A stretch of DNA of 64,000 bases from Posidonia oceanica (Eukaryota; Streptophyta; Magnoliopsida; Alismatales; Posidoniaceae), in the NCBI GenBank assembly GCA_037176725.1, contig JAZBRS010000026.1:153771501-153835500 (forward strand). Direction: 5' to 3'. Positions 47,195 through 60,045 of the stretch are shown one piece after another. A program made the translations under genes and the position numbers. The notes under the pieces were generated by a model, which saw only the letters and a program-made list of their open reading frames with translations, did no database searches and was not told the origin of the DNA. The first letter of the stretch is position 1; the number at the start of each line of letters is the position of its first letter.

Positions 47195-50100
47195 TCAGTG
47201 GCCAGACTCGCCACTACCCTCACGTCCACCATCTGGAGGCCTCGGCGTAGGCTGTGCAACTAAAGACGCCGCCCCACTCTGGGTCCTCTCCCAAGACGCC
47301 CTCAGTATAGAACGAACCATCCCAAGATGAGGAGAAGAGCACGCCCTCGAAATCTGCTCAGCTGTCAGAGCCCTAGAATGCCCTGACCCCGCAAGAGCTG
47401 CAGCAACGGGGGCCGGCATCAGACCGGCTATATCAGAATCGGGAAGAACTGTCGCAACTGCCATCTCCGTTTGCATCAGTTGCGCCTCCATGTCCCGCAG
47501 CTGCTGTGCCCGAAAGTCACTCAATTGCAACAAGAAACAGCAAACCAAAGGGTCAAAGCAATTTATCAACAAGAAAGACAAAAAGAACTAGCTACAACTA
47601 AAATATCAAAGCAGAACAGAAGTACCCTTCTCATGGAGGAAGCCTCAAACTGAACCCTAGCCATGGCTGCGTCAGATGCAGCCACACGGGCCTCCAACTC
47701 CTGGACACGGCTATCACGCTCTAGCTCCACCTGACTGAGACGCCCTTGTAGCTCCTCGGCATGCCCCAAGGCATCGTCCAGCTGGCTTTGAGTAGGACCA
47801 GTGGTCGGAGGTGTATGGATCAAATCCATCATCACCTGAATATGCACGATGAAGCCATACGAGTTAGAGGACAAGTATTTACAAGTACTTAAAGCAAGAA
47901 AAGTGCGGTAATACCTCTGAATCGCGAGCCTAGACCTCCTCAGCAAGTACGCCCTTGGCACAGGAAGCGGCTGGACCTGTGGTGGCAGTAGGGGCAAGCT
48001 CTGCACTTGTTGAAGCACCCTCGGCCTGTATCAAAGCAAAGACAACAATTAGACAAGTAGAAACAGGCACAAACAGCTAAAAAGGGAAAACTAGACTCAC
48101 TTGTGCTCGAAGCTCGTCCATCTGGGACAGGAGCTCGTCCCTCTCCCGCACCAGCTCCGCCACTCTCAAGGAGTGCTGCTCCTGCTAAGTCCTGAAAGCC
48201 TCAGTCATCCCCTCTGAAGCGTCCATCTGCGCAAACAAGGAAGATGCATAAGCAAATGAACAAGTAAAGGAGAAGTAAAATAACACAACACCAAAAGGAA
48301 TTGCTTACCAGCTCCTCAATACGGCTGCAGGCAATCCCCAACTCATGACGAAGGTCGCCAACGCTTACACTAGGACCAGCACCCATCGGTACGTTGGAGT
48401 GACCATAAAAGACATCACGGTGGAAGACAATCAAATGGCCAAACTGAGAATCAAACCAGGTCTTCCACACTGCCTCTGTCTCTGCAAAACCACCAAAAAG
48501 GGGCTCTGTGCCACCCGAGAGCCAGTTCTCGAGCTGCTCTCCAAACCGCTGAGGAGTATCAGTCTGACCTCCCCAAATGGATCCCCGAGAGCAATCCGCA
48601 GGACCTACCACCGGAACAACCTGCCAAAGGCCGAACTGTCGCAAGACACAGCCCACCTGGCTGTAGTGACACTGGAAGAGGCTAAAGAGCCAGCACTCCC
48701 GAAAGAAAAAGTGGGAACCGTGCGCCACGGGCTCCTCATCAGCATGCTCACCCTCGGAGTAGGGTCTCCAGACAACCTGCAAGCATAAATCAGTCAGAAA
48801 CCAGTAAACTGTGCAGGAAAGAGGGGTCTAAGCACTGAAACTCACCCACTCCTCTGGGAGGATCTCTAACAGAAAGCGGCCCAGATGTCTCATAGGGCGA
48901 AGCCGCTCCGGAGCCAACTGCACCTCACTCCACCGCCGAGCCCGGGGAAACTCGACGGGACCATCTCCTGGGACTCCAGGTCGAAGGTACACAAAGTACT
49001 CAAAGATCCAGGCCTATCACACAAAGCAACAAAATTCCAAGTCAGAAGTAGGCAATTAAATAGAAGACAAGCTAATAAGTAAAGAACAAACCTAGAAAAG
49101 GGGCAGACAGCCCGAAAGAGAGTGGGTCTGGCCCGCAGCAAAAGACTCCAGTCGAGAGATCAAATAGACCAACACGGCTGAACCCCAGGAATATCTACCA
49201 ATCCTCTCCACATTCAGAAGGAGAGGGGCAAAACTGGCATGTAGCATCTATGAAGACGTGTCGAAGAAGAGTCTATGAAATAGAATGGACAAAAAGAGCC
49301 GGAGCTGCTGATCCGCTATGTCCGGGGTCACCTCGTCAACAAGAAGAAGGTCGTCCAGTCGGTCCTTCAGCCACTTGACGTTGACACGTGTATGGAAGCG
49401 ACCAGAAGGGGGAGGTCGCGCACCATAACAGGCCTCTAGCTCGTCACCATAGCAGCGCTGCAACGTCGCCACCACGGGCTCTTCGTCAACCCTCAGACCC
49501 ACCAGCCGAACTACGTCCTCCAGGGTGATCATCATCTCGCCCACGCGAAAGATGAAGCTGCCGGAACTCTTGTTGTACCTCTAGGCAAAAGAAACCAGAA
49601 GTCCAAGGTGAATCTCAAAGGGTATGATATCGAAGAAATGGCCGAAGCCCATCCCCACAAGTCTCGCCTGCTGGAACTCTGGGAGGTCGATGTACGTCTC
49701 ATGCAAGTCATTCCAGCTGGAGTGCGCCCGGCTCGACAATGGCATCTAGCATAAAAGAAAACATTGAAAACATTAGTAACTTAATAACAATCAAGGAAAG
49801 TAGCTTAATAAGAGCCAAAAACACATAAAGTAACCTCACCTGGCCTAGCTCTGCGAGCTCTATCGCTGTACGGGCTCTCCTAGGAGGAGAAGGGACCGCA
49901 CCTGAATCAGGGTCACCCTCGTCACCGTCACCAACCTCAGGCTGGACAGGAGACGGCGCACGTGGATGCCTCGCCCGAAGCTTGCGAGGACGAGAGGAGC
50001 TCACCTCCGCAGTGAAAGGATCGGCCTCGTCCCTCCCCGTCTCAGCCTCCTCGTCAGAAACCCTGGAATAGTGCCACAAGCAGAGCATAGTTAGTTAAAG

Positions 50101-51770
50101 TCATTAATAATCCCCTTAATCATTTTCTTGAACATTAAGTAATCTGCCTAAACATTAACCGATTAAAAAACTCAAAACATCACTTTAACTAACCAATTAA
50201 AACTTAAATTAACCAATTAAAATTTTAATCATCTAATCACCTCCCTTTTTAGTTGTCCAACTCTTTAAAAAAATTGCCTCTCTCGTTAATTAATCTAACT
50301 CCTTAATGCTTAATTAATAAGATGCAATCAACCATTAAAAATTACCTTGATTAATTAAGACACATCAGCCATTACAAGTTAGCTCTTTAATTAATTAACG
50401 AGGCATGTAAACCATTTAAGACATAAGTCCATCTTTAAAATTAACCCTTAAAATTAATTTTCAAAATTAAATCAAATTAAATCAAACCTTAAATCAATCC
50501 TTAAATCAATCCTTAATCAGTCCTTAAAAATTCAACCCTTGAAATCTTTAAAGAAAAAAAATAAAAAAAAGAGAGAGATTTCAATCTTTAAAGTTAATCC
50601 CTTTAAAGTTAATCCCTTTAAATTAATCCTTAAAATTAAAAACCCTTCACATCTATCTCTTAAAAAAAAAATTCAACTAAAAATTCAACTTAAAAGTTCA
50701 ACTTTAATATCCTAACTTTAAATTTTAACCTCTAACAATTAAAGATCCAACTCTAATCCAACCCTAAGCCAAGTTAAACCTTTCACTAATCCATTTAGGT
50801 AACAAAAATACTATTGAATCCCTTTACATGTTTAAATCCCAAAGTCAAATCCCCCACATTTAAAAATTCCAAAAATTAATCTAAATTCCATAAAATCTCT
50901 TAAATTTCTGAGAAAAATTCGCCATAACCTCCCCTATAATTTCAACTAAAAAATTTTATTTTCCTGCAAATCGACAACATACATACAGGTTTCCACAAAA
51001 AAGACTGAATAAACATTCAAATTTCCATTTCCATTCACATTTCACACAAAATTTCACACTCACATTCACACCAAAGTTTCCTTTCACATTTACATCAGAA
51101 ATTTAACATTTAAAACATAATTTTAAACAACTAAATTTACATAAACTTAAACTAAACTAAACCAAACTTAAATCTAAAACTCCACAATTAAAACTTAAAA
51201 TTCAGATTTTTTTTTTCCATAATTAAAAAACAGAATCAACAGAACTAACAACAGAATTTAATAACAGAATCAATTAAACTTAAAGAAAACAGAATTTAAA
51301 AATAGATTTAAAAACATAATTAATTAAGTTAAATCAGTATTTCGAAAAATAGAATTAATTAAACTAAATTAACTAAAAACTAAATTAATTAAAAACAGAA
51401 TTAATTAAAAACAAAATTAAACTAAAAATAGAAAACTGAATTTTTAAACAAGAATTTTTTTAAACTAAAACTGAAATAAAATTTCTACAATAAACCTAAA
51501 TCTAAAACCTAAAATTTCCATGGAATTCATGAATTTAATTCTCCTAATTACATTCATAATTCAAGAATAGAAAAATAAATCCCCAAAAACAACCACTGCC
51601 TGCACCCATTCCCCCACTCCGGCCGTCCAACGCAGTCGCCATCGCTCGTTGATGCCCGACAGCAAGGAAGAAGAAGAGGAAGAGGAAGGGAAAGCCTACC
51701 TCCGCCGTCGACGAGCCCCACTGTCACTGCCGCCCGCACTGCCACCTTCGCTGCCGCCGTCACTCGCCAT
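47195..51770 (-). pseudogene. Antisense gene A (N1): nine-exon plant mobile domain protein with coiled coil
   Basis: Exons are 51700-51770, 49840-50062, 49092-49745, 48846-49013, 48309-48776, 48101-48226, 47915-48025, 47626-47835 and 47195-47524. They total 2,361 nt, exactly 787 codons. Exon 1 (MASDGGSEGGSAGGSDSGA) joins exon 2 in phase at AG|G. The PMD spans exons 3-4: VGEMMITLEDVVRLVGLRVD, VERIGRYSWGSAVLVYLISR, then RARRW. Exons 6-8 are charged coiled coil (ERDSRVQELEARVAASDAAM). Stops are TAGs in exon 3 (three: one shared with N2, one at its last codon), exon 6 and exon 7; three of these replace CAG seen in N2. The intron 8 acceptor is CAA instead of CAG. Confidence 0.87.
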
Positions 51771-52328
51771 CAAGGAGGTGGAAGAAGACGTGTCGCCGGA
51801 GACCACCACCACGCCACCGCGCCGGAGAGGATCGTCGGATGAAGGAGAGGTCGCCGGACAAAGGGAGGAGAAGAGGAAGAGAGGAGGAGAAGGAAATTTG
51901 AAGCCCTGAAGAAAAGAGGGCAACGGCCAGTTTTTGCTACTGGACTCATAACCTGGTCGCCAGAAGAAGAGGTGACTCTCTCGGACGCCTCTACAATCAG
52001 CGACTGACCCCCCAGTTTCTTCGCGCACCGACTTTCCTGCCTCAGTTTGAATCTTCTGAGGAGGTGCGACGCTAGACGCCCTAAAAAGAGGCGACTGGAT
52101 CGAGCGCCACACGGAGCGGCGGCTAACAACGGCAGAGGGTTTCATCCATTAATTCCCCTCTAAAACACAAACCTATACATTAACAAATGACAAAGCACAA
52201 TTTAGAAGCTAAAACGTAATTCAACCCAAACTCAAATTCAAGAACTGAAACATAAGTCAACCCAAACTTAAACCTAAAAACTAAGACATGATTCAACTCA
52301 ACTTACAAATTAAAATTTAAAAACATAA
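51771..52328 (-). promoter_or_regulatory. Intergenic region upstream of antisense gene A (N1)
   Basis: This is the counterpart of N2 38288-38911. It is GC-rich near the ATG and carries GGTCGCC ... GGTGACT (~51956) and GACGCC ... GGCGACT (~52076-52097). The open frames here (51696-52145) are not conserved in N2 and are not taken as genes. Confidence 0.4.
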
Positions 52329-53688
52329 TCAGCCATGCATTGCCATGCTCGAGCGGTTGAGCCCAAGCATCTTCAGGAATTCCCGCCTATCATCAGCATA
52401 TTTCTGAGGAGTGGGGCAGCACCGTACATACCACTTCACATACTTCACCTCCTGGGACTCCCGAGCAGTTGCAGAAAGCTAAGGCGCACTCAGAGACACT
52501 CGCCTGCCAATGTGAACCCAGCGTGCTATGTACTCTAGGACCATCCTCTCATCTCGATCACCGTCTTCCTTGCGAACGTGGATCAGAGGAGTCAGAACTG
52601 CATCGGCCTGGACAACTAGCTCCTGATTCAGCAGACGTGGACAACGATGGATGGGATACAGCACTAACGATGTGGCACCCACCAGGACAAGCTCAAGGTC
52701 ACTATGAACTGTGCTCATCACCCCTGCCTTATGAGCTCCAGGCAGCTTCGGAACAAAGTCAAAATCCTGTAGTGACAAGTCTCCCAGATGGAGAACGTAG
52801 TCATGGAAGCTCAAGCCGGCAAAATCTGTATCACAACAACAATAAGACATGAACCACCTATGTAGCAGTAGTGGAGAACCAAAGAACTTCCCTGAACAAG
52901 AGGCACTGATGAGCCCCTCCATGGTGTAAACCAACACAGCAGGAGCCAAGCACAAGTCGGGACGAATAGCCACCAACATCAGGAGATCCACATGGTGAAG
53001 ATCCATTATGAAATTTGCGTCCGCAAACAAGGCTAGGCCACCGATTGCTACAAACAAGCACTTCCTCAGCTCAGCCTCAGCAAGTTGCCTAGTGCTAAGA
53101 ACCCCCCACAAGCCTCAAAGAAAGAGTCTCCAAGAGTGCATCAAAGCCTTGCTAGCCTCCTGATCCATTGCTAAATACCCGCCTATCTTCCTAGAGCCCA
53201 CTATCTCAACAGAAATGGCGAAGCGATCATCTGCCGCTTCAGTAGATTCCAACGCCAGCCCAAGCAAAGAGGACACCTCCTCACATGTGATCAACATCTC
53301 CCCACAAGGAAGATTGAAGGTGTTGGAAGAACCATTCCAGAAAGCCATCAAGGCATGCAACAATGGCCAAGGCACAGGCGTACGAATCAAATTGAGTAGC
53401 TTGTCAAAACCACTGCACCCGAAGAGATGCTTGTTATCCACTGCTTGATTGATCAAGCCAGCCACCCACGGCAGAGTATACCGGAAAGAATTGTGGAAGT
53501 CCGGGCATCCCGTGAGGTTCACTACAGCCTAAACAAGCAACATTCAGAGACAAAGCCAGAAAGAAAAGCATGCAAAGACAAAGAGAAGAACATACCTGGT
53601 CATCCCGGTTAGCTTTCATCAAATGGTTGAAGATATCAACCACCCTCTTCACTTGGAAGGTCGAAGAATAGAAGGAAGGAAGCTTCAT
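52329..53688 (-). pseudogene. Antisense gene B (N1): second PMD/DUF7745-like protein
   Basis: Exon 1 is 53596-53688 (MKLPSFYSSTFQVKR) and exon 2 is 52329-53528, giving 1,293 nt or 431 codons, with a 67-nt GT-AG intron. Exon 2 reads VVNLTGCPDFHNSFRYTLPW, 'LLHALMAFWNGSSNTFNLPC', GEMLITCEEVSSLLG, KCLFVAIGGLALFADANF, and ends LGLNRSSMAMHG. Only two in-frame stops occur: TGA near 53116 (N2 has CGA) and TAG near 52480. No frameshift was found. Similarity to PMD proteins is by pattern. It lies just upstream of gene A on the same strand, but has no visible shared promoter. Confidence 0.77.
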
Positions 53689-54185
53689 GGTCAAGATAAA
53701 GGGTTTACTTGTGCAGAATGCTTCCTGAAAAGCAAGGACGGCCGTCTTTTATCTCCCCTTATCAAAAGAATTAGGGTTTAAAATGATTTCTGAACTAAAT
53801 AAGTCAGGAGATCGCACGTCGCCCTATCAATCAGCGTCTAGCATAGCCGCCCAGTCAAGAGGCGACTAACCCTTCAGAACAGACTATCTACTACCGCGGA
53901 GCCGAGAAGTGAACTCTTGCCTTGAGTTCACGCGCCACCTGCCGCAACCACTGCGAACACCAGACGACACATCGGGTTGGCAAATGAAGGGTTCACCCCC
54001 TCACCCGGTTCTCTTTGCACGGAACCTCTTTACTTGCCAAGTCGAGTTGTGGGACGACGGTCCTTTCTAGAGAGTGCTGGTCACACTTGAGGACGAAAAA
54101 CACTTGACCACAACGAATTGCATTCATTCATTTTGCATATGTCCATATGGTTTGGGACCAACTGTACCCCACCAGCCTAACCTAG
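53689..54185. other. N1 conserved 3' non-coding region, part 1
   Basis: This matches N2 40269-40750 and is cut by S1 after CCTAG (54181-54185). It has inverted motifs at 53818-53875, including AGCCGCC ... GGCGACT, and the GATAAAAGACGGCC segment upstream of gene B. No gene is supported. Confidence 0.5.
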
Positions 54186-57100
54186 TGTTGACACCCCATT
54201 TTGACAGGCTGAATCAATGGAATCTTCTAGTGGCTTCTGAACCCAAATCTAGGTCCAAACCTACACCTTTCTCTTCATCCTTCTCTTCAAATCAAGCCCA
54301 AAACCTAACCTAGAATCACAACCATTTTCCAAACCCAAGAACTACCTAAAAACCATAGGAAAACCCATCCTTCCTAACCTAGAAAACCCACCAAAAAACC
54401 CTTAGAATTTCAAACCAAAACTACTCCCAAAAATCCTAGAAAACCTAGGTAAAACTACCTTTTTTCTACACCCCAAAATCCTTCCAAAACCTTCCAAAAT
54501 CCAACTTCAAACCCTAGGTCAGACACTAGAAACCCTAGGTCACACACTCCCCAAATTCCACTTCATTTCTAAGCCTTTATCCCCTTCATCTCTCCAAATT
54601 ATCCTTTTCTCTCTCCTAAATTATTCTTCTCTCTCCTCTCTATCCTCCTTCTTATTCTCCTTCTTTTCACTCCCTTCTCTCTCTTTTTCTTGCCTGGCAG
54701 TGGACCCACCTTGTGCATCTCTCTTTTCTGTATTTTATTTGTATTTTTATTTTATTTTTAGCTTATCTCTTGATTTTCTAACATTTCATTTCTTTCCTCC
54801 CTCTCTTTCATCTTTCTTTCTCCATTTCTTTCTTTACTTCTTCCTCTCCTTTTCTTTTTCCTTTCTTCCACTAAATCTTTAAAACTCTAATTAAAAAAGG
54901 AAAACAAAAGAAAAACAAATCAAAACCTAAAAAAGAAATAATTAAAAACTTGGATAAACAATTAAAAGAAAAGCCCAACTAAAACCAACTAAAAGAAAAC
55001 TAACTAAGAATGCAATCTAAAAAATACAAAACAAGCAAAAAGAAAATGCTATTAAAAATAAACAAAACAAAAATATAATCAAAACAAATAAAAAGCAAGA
55101 ACCCTATTAAAAATAATCAAAAACAAATCCTAAAAAAGAAGAAAACAATTAAACAACACTAGGATAAGTAATTAAAAAAACACTTAACAAACCTAAGGAA
55201 ACAATTAAAACTTAAAACAATCTAAAAGACCTAATTAAAAAGAAAAGAAGAGAAAAACTTAACAAGAAAAACTTAACTTAAAAACAATTAAAAAACTTAA
55301 CAAACATTTAAAACAAAATTAAAAACAATTTAAGGAAAAACTTGAAGAAAAATCATAAAAACTTAAAACAAAAAAAAAAACAAAAACTCCTTCTAACCCT
55401 AATTAATTTAAAAACAATCTTTTAAAAACCTAATTAAAAACCTCAACTTAAAAACAACTACTTTAAAATGTTCTCAAATCTTTTTATTTTATTTTTTTTC
55501 TTCTTTTTCTTCCAATCCTTTCTCTTCTTTCTTTCTTTTTCCTTTTCTTTCTTTTCCTTTGGCCTAGTCCGGCCCACTCGACCCCAGCTCTTCCCCTCCT
55601 TCCTTCCTTTCTTTTTTTTCTTCTTTTTTCTTTTCCGTGCGAGCCCAGCCCACTCCCACCGGCCTGCCTTCTCCCTCCACCCTTCTTCCCTTCTTCTTCC
55701 TTCTTCTTCTTCTGTTTCTTCCCGCGACCTACTACAGCGCTCCCTCCACCCATTTGAAATCGAATTTCCCCCGCCATCACCTCCACCTACAGCCCTCCCT
55801 TCTCTCAGTTCTCTCAGCACCTTTTCCGGTAGCATTAATTGCCTGTCGCCTCGCCGAACTCACCTCCAATCCAGCTCCAGTGCTTGCGCCGGTGGATTTG
55901 AATTCTACAGTGCGCTCAGCTCTTTCAAGCCCCCTGATAAAACCAGCAGCACAGCCTCTCCTTCAACACCTTTTGCCACTCTGAGAGAGCAACCAGAGAG
56001 CGTGAGAATCCCAGAGCATTCCTCCTCCTTCCCTCTACCAGAAATCCAGTTCTTCCCTCTCCTGAAACCAAACCTCCTCAGCCTTCCAGCTCCAGCAAAA
56101 TCTCTTCCAATTCATCCCCCAAACTCACCAAACATCCAGCAATCACCTCCACCCATTCCACTCTCCGAATCATCCCTGAATCACCCTGACACCACCTGAA
56201 ATCCTCCACAGAGACCCAACTCCCTCCACTCCAAAATTTCCGACTACATAGACCACCAAATCTTCCCAAAATCCACCCAGCAACCCACTGAAACACTACC
56301 TTCCTAAACCACCCAAGCTTTAGTCTTCACCCTCACCACAGTTCAAACCCAACACCACAAATAGTTGCCCATTCTTCTGACCAAAAATCCACTCACCAGT
56401 TATCTCCCGAACCTGACCTCCAAAGCCCAATTCGAGCTTCCAGAAACACTCACCCAAGCTCCAGAAGTTCGCCAGAATCCTCCATTCGACCTGAGGAGCA
56501 ACACAGACCCCCCCACCTCCGACTGTTCCTGCAACACCTAAAAATTCAATATCTTCCGCCGGCCATCAGAACTCGCATCCAAGCATCCAGCGAGCTCCGG
56601 AGGACCGTGTGGAGCAGTTCCAGACCCTCGCAAGCCACCGGAGATGCCCGCAGCTGCCAGACCACTACCGTCGATCTCTGGAAAAGCCACCTACATCAGG
56701 GGAAGAATTCGACCGTCGAATCCAGTATTCCTTTGCACCAGTAATCTAGTTTTCTTCTTCGTCAGCTTCCCAGCCCCTTAGACTGGGGTTTAGCCTCCTG
56801 TCGTGCCGGGTCAATGCCGCCGCTGACTCGTCTTCTCCAGCGAGCTCTGCGCTCGAATCGCTGCTCTGGCCTGCAGAAAGCCTCGCCGTCGATCCCCTGG
56901 GCACCGGGGAGCTTCCAGCAACGCAGCCCCGTCCTCAGTTTCCTCCACCGACGCTCTAGTCCTCCGGTCTGCTTCCAGCAGTTCTGCAGGCCTCCGTCGT
57001 CCTCTCCGGTCATCTTCAAGCCCGGTCACGCCGCGCCGACACCGCTTCGGTCTCCGTGCGTCTTCGACGAAGGCCTCCAGCCCCTCAGCTCCGCACCAGC

Positions 57101-58139
57101 AGCCCTTCTTCCCCGTCTTCGGCCACTGTTAGCATTGGGCTACAGTGCCTTCCTTTTCTTTCATTCCTCAGCTTTTATTTTTGCTTAGCTTAGGAATTTT
57201 GCCATAAATTGCATATTTGCCTTGCTGTCTTGCTTATTTGCTTTCCAATCCTACCATCGTTTAAGAATCATTTAAATCTGAAATAAAACTATATGAAATT
57301 GCCTAAAAAGTCTGTGCTTTTTGTTATTTGCATGTTAATCCAGCTGCTGTTTAAATTCTTTAGTTTTCTTTTAATTTAAGTCCTGCTAGTTATTTTTTAT
57401 CACATGTTAGTCCTCTGCAGTTATAGTTTTTTAGTTTTTCTTTAAGTTCTAGCCCAGCTTTTTATTTTATTTGCAAGATAGTCCTCTGCAGTTACAGCTT
57501 TCTTTATTTTCTTTAAGTTCTAGCCCTGTTATTTATTTTATTTACATTTTAGTCCTGTTCTAGTTCAAAATAACTTTCTGTTCTTTATTTTCTAGTCTAA
57601 TTATTTATTTTATTTGCATAATGGTCCTACTCTAGTGTTAAATAGTTTTCTGTTCTTTATTTTCTAGTCCAGTAGCTTTTTATTTTTGCAGTTAGGTCCT
57701 GTGATTGATAAATGTCATTTAATTTTCTGCTGTTATCTTATTGCATTGCTTTTTAGTCCTGTTTTTTATTTTATTTGCCATTTAGTCCTCTGTCCAGTTC
57801 ATTAACTCATTTATTTTCTTATTTTTCCATACTGCATTGTATTTTTATCCTGTCTTTCTTTATTTTTGCACTTTAGTCCTCCATTTGCATTCACAGCATC
57901 ATTTGTTTGCATTTTTTCCTTATAAAATTGCATTTTAGCCCCTGCATGATTCAAAATTGCATTCCAGTCCTTAGCATGTTTACAGAAATCATTTAAGAGC
58001 ATATTTTACCTTATAAAATTGCATAGCCCTTACATGTTTTCAAATTGCATTTCAGTCCATTGCATGTTTATAGAAATCATTTAAATGCATATTTTACCTT
58101 ATTAAATTGCATTTCAGACCCTGCATTTTATTTTAATTG

Positions 58140-58265
58140 CATCCAGACCCTCAACTTTTCAAAAACTTTGCATATAGGCCCCTAACTTTTCAAAATCTTT
58201 GCATTTAGGTCCTTAACTTTTCAAAAATTTTGCATTTAGGTCCTTAACTTTTCTGAAACATCATA
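58140..58265. repeat. 31-bp repeats in S1
   Basis: Three units of TTTGCATTTAGGTCCTTAAC plus TTTTCAAAAAT-like sequence run head to tail. Looser TTAGTCC-containing copies spread over 57400-58140. Confidence 0.65.
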
Positions 58266-59021
58266 CTTAGGTCTTTTTTTGCATTTTTACATGCATTGCA
58301 CCCATGCATCACTGTATTTAACACTTTTTGCACACTTTTAAACATTCCTAGCTCCCATGTACGTGGGAGGACCTCTTTTGCACACCCCTAGGACCCCTTT
58401 TACACTTAGATCCCTTCTTCTCCCCAGTTCTTGAGTCTTCTATTTTGAAGCCTGGTTATCTTCTGATCAGGCCGCTGGATCTTCACAACCAAGTTACCTG
58501 GACCTCCCCGGTGGAGCGCACTTCAATGCTGACCAAGTTCTTCTCAGATCAGGCTTCAGATCTCCAAGGTAAGTCCTTCTAAACTCCTGCACATCATTTG
58601 CATTGCATGCATTGTTTTCGCCTCACGTTTTCTCGAGCATGTAAATTAGGACCTCCTCTTCTTGCTTCTCAACTCTATCTCCCCTTTTCGCGTACTCTCA
58701 GTGTTTTGGGTTGAGTTTTCCCTGGATTCACTACTAATTGCGATTTTCTTCCCCCTTTTCCACTATCTGATCACACCGCGAGCTTTTGGCAGTGTGCGAG
58801 ACACATCGTGGGACACTTTGGTGGGAAACAGTCACAGAATAGTGGTGATCCCTCAACTTGCTTCCTTTCCCCTTTGTAGGTCTTTACACCTACATTGCGT
58901 GGTCCTTAAATAGTATTTGTTGTCACACTTACACCGTTTGCCTCTCCTTGCTTCTCTTGCTCTTCCCCTTTGCATCTGCATTTGCATGGCTTTATCGATG
59001 TTCTGTTTCGCTTGCTTTGGC

Positions 59022-59343
59022 ACCGTTTTGCGTGCCTGCTTTGTCTTTGGCACCGTTTTGCATGCCAATCTTGTTTCTTGCACTATTTTGCATGTCTGCT
59101 CTATTTCTCGCACCATTTTGCGTGTCCACTCTGTTTCTGGCACCTTTTTGCGTGTCCACTTTGTTTTTACACCGTTTTGCATGTTTGCTTTGTTTCTCGC
59201 ACCGTTTTGCGCACCGACTTTGTTTCTTGCATCGTTTTGTGTGCCCGCTTTGTTTCTTGCACCGTTTTGCATGTCGATCTCGTTTCTTGCACCGTTTTGG
59301 GTGCCAACTTCTGTTTCTCGTACCATTTTGCGTGTTTGCTGCT
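59022..59343. repeat. 30-bp tandem repeat in S1, about 11 units
   Basis: Each unit is ACCGTTTTGC(G/A)TG plus a variable middle and TTGTTTCTTGC. Units differ by several bases. The spurious long frames here reflect the period being a multiple of three. Confidence 0.85.
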
Positions 59344-59868
59344 ATTTTCTTTTGCATGTCGCTTGCATCGCCTGATTTTACCACTGTTTTGTTTTATCGC
59401 CTGCATTTGCATATAGGACAATGATGCTTACTGCCTGGAGTTCTCACAGACCAAGGTTCGTCTGGTTTGGAACACAGACAGCGTTGCTGAGCACTTAGAT
59501 AACACGTTTAATTCCTTGCATCGCATTCCATCACTTAGAGCACACCTATGAGCATCTAATTAGGCATTCATGGCACTTAGGCATTCAAAGTCTGCATTTC
59601 CCTGCGTATGCGAGCGTAAGCCTAGAAAGACCGATTCAAGGGCGTGTCGAGGGTGCCTAACACCTTCCCCGCACGTAACAAGAGTCCTTGCCCTTTCTCT
59701 TGGCCCGCAATGACCATATTACCCTTATCCTAGGCATGAGTCATATCATTTGCATTCATTTGCATCTCTTTTCTTTTGCATTGCTTTGCATTGCATCTTT
59801 TGCTTGGTTTTGCGTGGTTATTCATGCATTCCCCTGGTTTTCCTTGTCTCCCGACTTAATAGACACAG

Positions 59869-59879
59869 TGGCGACTCTG
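59869..59879 (+). promoter_or_regulatory. Primer-site-like motif inside the S1 LTR
   Basis: TGGCGACTCTG lies 162 bp before the LTR end, in a block (TTTTCCTTGTCTCCCGA, then AATAGACAC) shared with the G1 LTRs at 2166 and 12011 on the opposite strand. It resembles the tRNA-Arg primer site but sits within the LTR. Its role is unknown. Confidence 0.5.
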
Positions 59880-60045
59880 ACTTGTCTTATCTTCTTCTTT
59901 TCTTTCCTTTTTCCCTTTTTAAGTGTTTCCGAGTCAAGTCTTCCTTCTCGGACACAGCCGCTAATAGTGAACCTGATTCTGATCAGTGCACGCGAGCTTT
60001 GGCAGTGTGCATGGACAATCTGAACACCAGGATTACTACACCTAG

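Larger units (their letters stand above)
54186..60040 (+). mobile_element. S1: giant solo LTR (5,855 bp)
   Basis: It begins TGTTGACACCCCATTTTGAC, identical over 20 bases to the G1 LTR start, and ends GATTACTACA. CCTAG occurs at 54181-54185 and 60041-60045, a perfect 5-bp target duplication. N1 sequence continues across it exactly as N2 does uninterrupted. The end region (59590-59900) is similar to the G1 LTR end in reverse orientation. No interior, primer site beyond the end, or second LTR is present, so it is a solo LTR left by LTR-LTR recombination. Low-complexity C/T-rich (55480-56300) and T-rich (57150-58270) tracts dominate it. No coding gene is supported. Confidence 0.9.

Noticed and set aside
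51649..52145. Open frames on both strands in the GC-rich region upstream of antisense gene A
   Set aside because: Not conserved in N2. Only the 71-nt exon 1 (51700-51770) is supported, by splice phase and by the N2 counterpart.
55468..56199. A 243-codon plus-strand frame in S1
   Set aside because: It is a translation of C/T-rich low-complexity DNA (runs of F and S) inside a solo LTR, and overlapping frames are equally open.
58853..59424. Several long overlapping frames on both strands near 59000-59400
   Set aside because: They result from a 30-bp tandem repeat, whose period is a multiple of three and keeps all frames open.
59869..60040. Reading S1 as a truncated element because TGGCGACTCTG looks like a primer site at its end
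   Set aside because: The same motif is internal to both G1 LTRs, and the CCTAG duplications place the LTR end at 60040.
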